Origin: CAZTKP01 sp964614215
GTDB lineage: Bacteria; UBP6; UBA1177
Length of the DNA: 7,476 nt
Assembly: GCA_964614215.1 (NCBI GenBank)
Contig: CAZTKP010000128.1
Coordinates: 1 to 7,476, forward strand
Direction: 5' to 3'
In this document: positions 5,724 to 7,476 of the stretch, one piece after another
How the letters are laid out: every line of letters begins with the position of its first letter
Numbering within the stretch: position 1 is the stretch's first letter
Made by a program: the position numbers and the translations under genes
Notes under the pieces: generated by a model
Seen by the model: the letters and a program-made list of their open reading frames with translations, nothing else
Told to the model about the DNA's origin: nothing
Databases searched by the model: none

Positions 5724-6578
5724 ATGGCAGATCTGGAAAACATTGTAACTAAACTGAACCGTTTCGGATTCAATAAGCTCGAAGCAGAGGTGTATATAAC
5801 CCTTTTAAAAGATTCGCCTTTAACCGGATACAGACTCGCCCAGATCCTTAACAAAGCTGCAGCAAACACCTATAAGGCTCTTGAATCACTGGAGAAAAAG
5901 GGAGCCGTCATCGCTGAGGAAACACCTACGATGAAACAGTATGTGGCCATTCCGATAAAAGACTATATGGATCAGGTGGAGTTCACTTTCGTTAACGACA
6001 GAAACTATCTTGTCGATGCACTGAGGGACATTGAGAATCCTCTCTCCGGAGACAAGATATACATGCTTCAGACTCTTGATCAGGTCTTTGAGAAATGTAC
6101 TAAAATGCTTGAAAGTGCAGAATGCTGTGTAATAGTCGATGCCTTCCCGGACATGCTCAGGAAGATACTTCCTGAACTTGAGAAAGCCGCTGCAAATAAC
6201 GTGAATATAGTTGTCAACGCCTACGAGCCTGTTGAAGTTAAAGGCTGTCATGTCATCGTTAAGAGCAACGCCCGCAAAGTACTTTCTCTGTGGAGCGGAG
6301 ACTGGATGAACATTGCTGTTGACGGCAAGGAATATCTCATTACGGCAGTTGAAAAGGACGGTGCCCTGCAGCATGCTATCTGGAGCAATAGTCCGTATCT
6401 TTCATTCTTTGTCTTTAACGGGTTCAGATATGAAATGATGTACAGTGCTCTGGCTGGTCAGGCTGAAAATATCAAAAGAGAAGATATAATTGAAAAGGCT
6501 GTCGAGAACGTGAACATTGATGTTGCTGCTCTTCCAGGGTATATCACAATGCTTGAAAGACTGGGCAAAAAGAGCTAG
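5724..6578 (+). CDS. TrmB-family transcriptional regulator
   Basis: A 284-residue DNA-binding protein. Residues about 8-75 form the TrmB winged helix: LNRFGFNKLEAEVYITLLKD, then the recognition part TGYRLAQILNKAAANTYKAL and the wing LEKKGAVIAEETPTMKQYVA. The rest (about 111-245, from KIYMLQTLDQVFEKCTKMLE through VIVDAFPDMLRKILPELEKA to the Trp/Tyr/Phe-rich end) matches the phospholipase D-like effector domain of the family. TrmB proteins are best known in archaea as sugar-responsive repressors or activators of transporter and glycolytic genes. No sugar gene is nearby, so the target is unknown; the divergent acetyltransferase and autoregulation are possible. AGGAGA sits 5 bases before the ATG. 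Its stop overlaps the convergent nucleosidase-like gene by 4 bp (the palindrome CTAG). Confidence 0.88.
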   Translation: MADLENIVTKLNRFGFNKLEAEVYITLLKDSPLTGYRLAQILNKAAANTYKALESLEKKGAVIAEETPTMKQYVAIPIKDYMDQVEFTFVNDRNYLVDALRDIENPLSGDKIYMLQTLDQVFEKCTKMLESAECCVIVDAFPDMLRKILPELEKAAANNVNIVVNAYEPVEVKGCHVIVKSNARKVLSLWSGDWMNIAVDGKEYLITAVEKDGALQHAIWSNSPYLSFFVFNGFRYEMMYSALAGQAENIKREDIIEKAVENVNIDVAALPGYITMLERLGKKS

Positions 6579-7132
6579 TTTATCTCCTTTATTTCCTCAA
6601 AAAGTGTTCTTATCTTCTTTCGTGACCTTTCCAGAGATTCTGTTATCTGTTTTCTTATATCTCCGAAACCGTCATCAGTGACAAGACGTATCGAGACGAA
6701 CTGTTTTCTGAACTCATGTACGACATTACGAAATTTCAGAGTTTCCATCGTAAATATAATGGGCATGTCATGTCTGTCTGTCCAGTCGTAATCCTCACCG
6801 GTGAAAACAGAGTCTCCTCCAGTCACTCCAGCTACAGGAAGCTCAGTCATCTTTCCACTCGTTCCGAGAATTGTTCCGTCAAGACCGATAAATGTAGTAC
6901 ATTCATAAAGCTGACCTATGGAACTTTCCGTGACGTTTGCCGCACTTCCGAATTCTATGATGCAGTTATATTCAGGATACTCAGACAGGACATATCCAAG
7001 AGTTTCAACGCCTTCGATTCCTATTCCGGTACGAAGGATCGAAGTATTCTCGTCAATAGAAACAGGAACGCCCTTCTCAGTTTTAACAGGAAAAGGATTT
7101 TCATGTCTAAGAGGAAAAACTATCAGTTTCAT
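6575..7132 (-). CDS. Nucleosidase/phosphorylase-superfamily-like protein (compact)
   Basis: A 185-residue protein whose order of motifs follows purine nucleosidases such as MTA/SAH nucleosidase and futalosine hydrolase: ILRTGIGIEGVETLG (compare the KSGIG segment), IIEFGSAANV (compare INTGSAGGL), GVTGGDSVFT (compare IVSGDAF), a Met-Glu in FTMETLKF where the family has its ribose-binding ME, and FVSIRLVTDDG with the Asp that normally protonates the base. It is shorter than the usual 220-240 residues. The N-terminal strand with the first catalytic Glu is not clearly present, so the chemistry and substrate are uncertain. The C-terminus is a charged helix (ERSRKKIRTLFEEIKEIN). GGAGG (7139-7143) lies 6 bases before the ATG, which overlaps the upstream DUF4416 stop as ATGA, so translation is coupled. 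Confidence 0.65.
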   Translation of the reverse strand: MKLIVFPLRHENPFPVKTEKGVPVSIDENTSILRTGIGIEGVETLGYVLSEYPEYNCIIEFGSAANVTESSIGQLYECTTFIGLDGTILGTSGKMTELPVAGVTGGDSVFTGEDYDWTDRHDMPIIFTMETLKFRNVVHEFRKQFVSIRLVTDDGFGDIRKQITESLERSRKKIRTLFEEIKEIN

Positions 7133-7476
7133 GAGTCGCCTCCGCTTCTTTTTCCACGGTAATGTTCTCTCAGTTCAAGCAGAAAAGATCTCGCAGGCTC
7201 GAACAGATAATCTCTGTATGTCCATGGAAGTTCCTTTATCACATTCTTTTTCCCGAACATCAGCGTTACCTCTGCAAAAACTCCGTCACCCAGATAGATC
7301 CGATGACTGTAGTTCTTTCCTGTTGCAAGGATAAAATTCTCAAGCGTGAGCAACCCCGGATCAAGATTTATCATCCTGTTCCCGTCTTCAGCATGCTCCT
7401 TCTCCAACTCGACACAGTAAACTTTCACATCCTTCAGAAACGATCTGTCAACTGTTTTCTCAAAACTGTAGATAAT
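7129..7476 (-). CDS. DUF4416 family protein, C-terminal part
   Basis: The frame is open to the right edge, so the start is outside the window; the GTG at 7428 is internal. The visible 115 residues begin IIYSFEKTVDRSFLKDVKVY and contain the family core: RMINLDPGLLTLENFILATG (compare a conserved N-x-DPG), then KNYSHRIYLGDGVFAEVTLMF and PWTYRDY. These match DUF4416 (PF14385), a conserved bacterial family of unknown function, as I remember it. It ends RGKRSGGDS and overlaps the downstream nucleosidase-like gene by ATGA, so the two form an operon and may share a pathway. No catalytic motif that would give a function is apparent. Confidence 0.85.
   Translation of the reverse strand: MIYSFEKTVDRSFLKDVKVYCVELEKEHAEDGNRMINLDPGLLTLENFILATGKNYSHRIYLGDGVFAEVTLMFGKKNVIKELPWTYRDYLFEPARSFLLELREHYRGKRSGGDS

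Noticed and set aside
6716..7334. Plus-strand open frames opposite the nucleosidase-like and DUF4416 genes
   Set aside because: The minus-strand products match conserved families with an ATGA overlap and Shine-Dalgarno; the plus frames have neither.

Overview
The window is a compact Gram-negative-type chromosomal segment with nine protein genes, two of them cut by the window edges. A beta-barrel outer-membrane protein and signal peptides point to a two-membrane cell. No gene here fixes the phylum. The 100-base run of N indicates a draft or metagenome assembly, so an uncultured lineage is possible, but that is inference.

Layout. Minus strand, right to left from 3248: an AAA_14/DUF4143 ATPase (3248-1974), a secreted protein with a very acidic tail (1889-1134), an outer-membrane beta-barrel protein (1117-479), a small intrinsic terminator, then corA with its own promoter (407 to beyond the left edge). 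Plus strand: a complete M17 leucyl aminopeptidase, pepA (3414-4871), divergent from the ATPase. Minus strand: a GNAT acetyltransferase (5577-4874), apparently broken by the N-gap but intact once the duplicated gap flanks are collapsed. Plus strand: a TrmB-family regulator (5724-6578) with a strong sigma70-type promoter. Minus strand at the right edge: a DUF4416 protein (from beyond 7476 to 7129) translationally coupled to a nucleosidase/phosphorylase-like protein (7132-6575).

How the parts relate. The acidic protein and the outer-membrane protein are 16 bp apart and probably co-transcribed and co-exported. DUF4416 and the nucleosidase-like gene overlap by ATGA and form an operon. pepA/GNAT and TrmB/nucleosidase are convergent pairs with essentially no intergenic space. 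The ATPase and the acidic gene are much more AT-rich than everything around them.

Most unusual signals. (1) Three near-identical 18-bp palindromes sit exactly 40 bp apart upstream of the ATPase. One lies upstream of the -35, one contains the -10, and one contains the start codon. A shortened variant lies at the predicted pepA transcription start. (2) A perfect 18-bp direct repeat carrying Shine-Dalgarno and start codon flanks the acidic gene. (3) A 55-bp exact duplication on both sides of the N-gap shows that the gap is most likely spurious.
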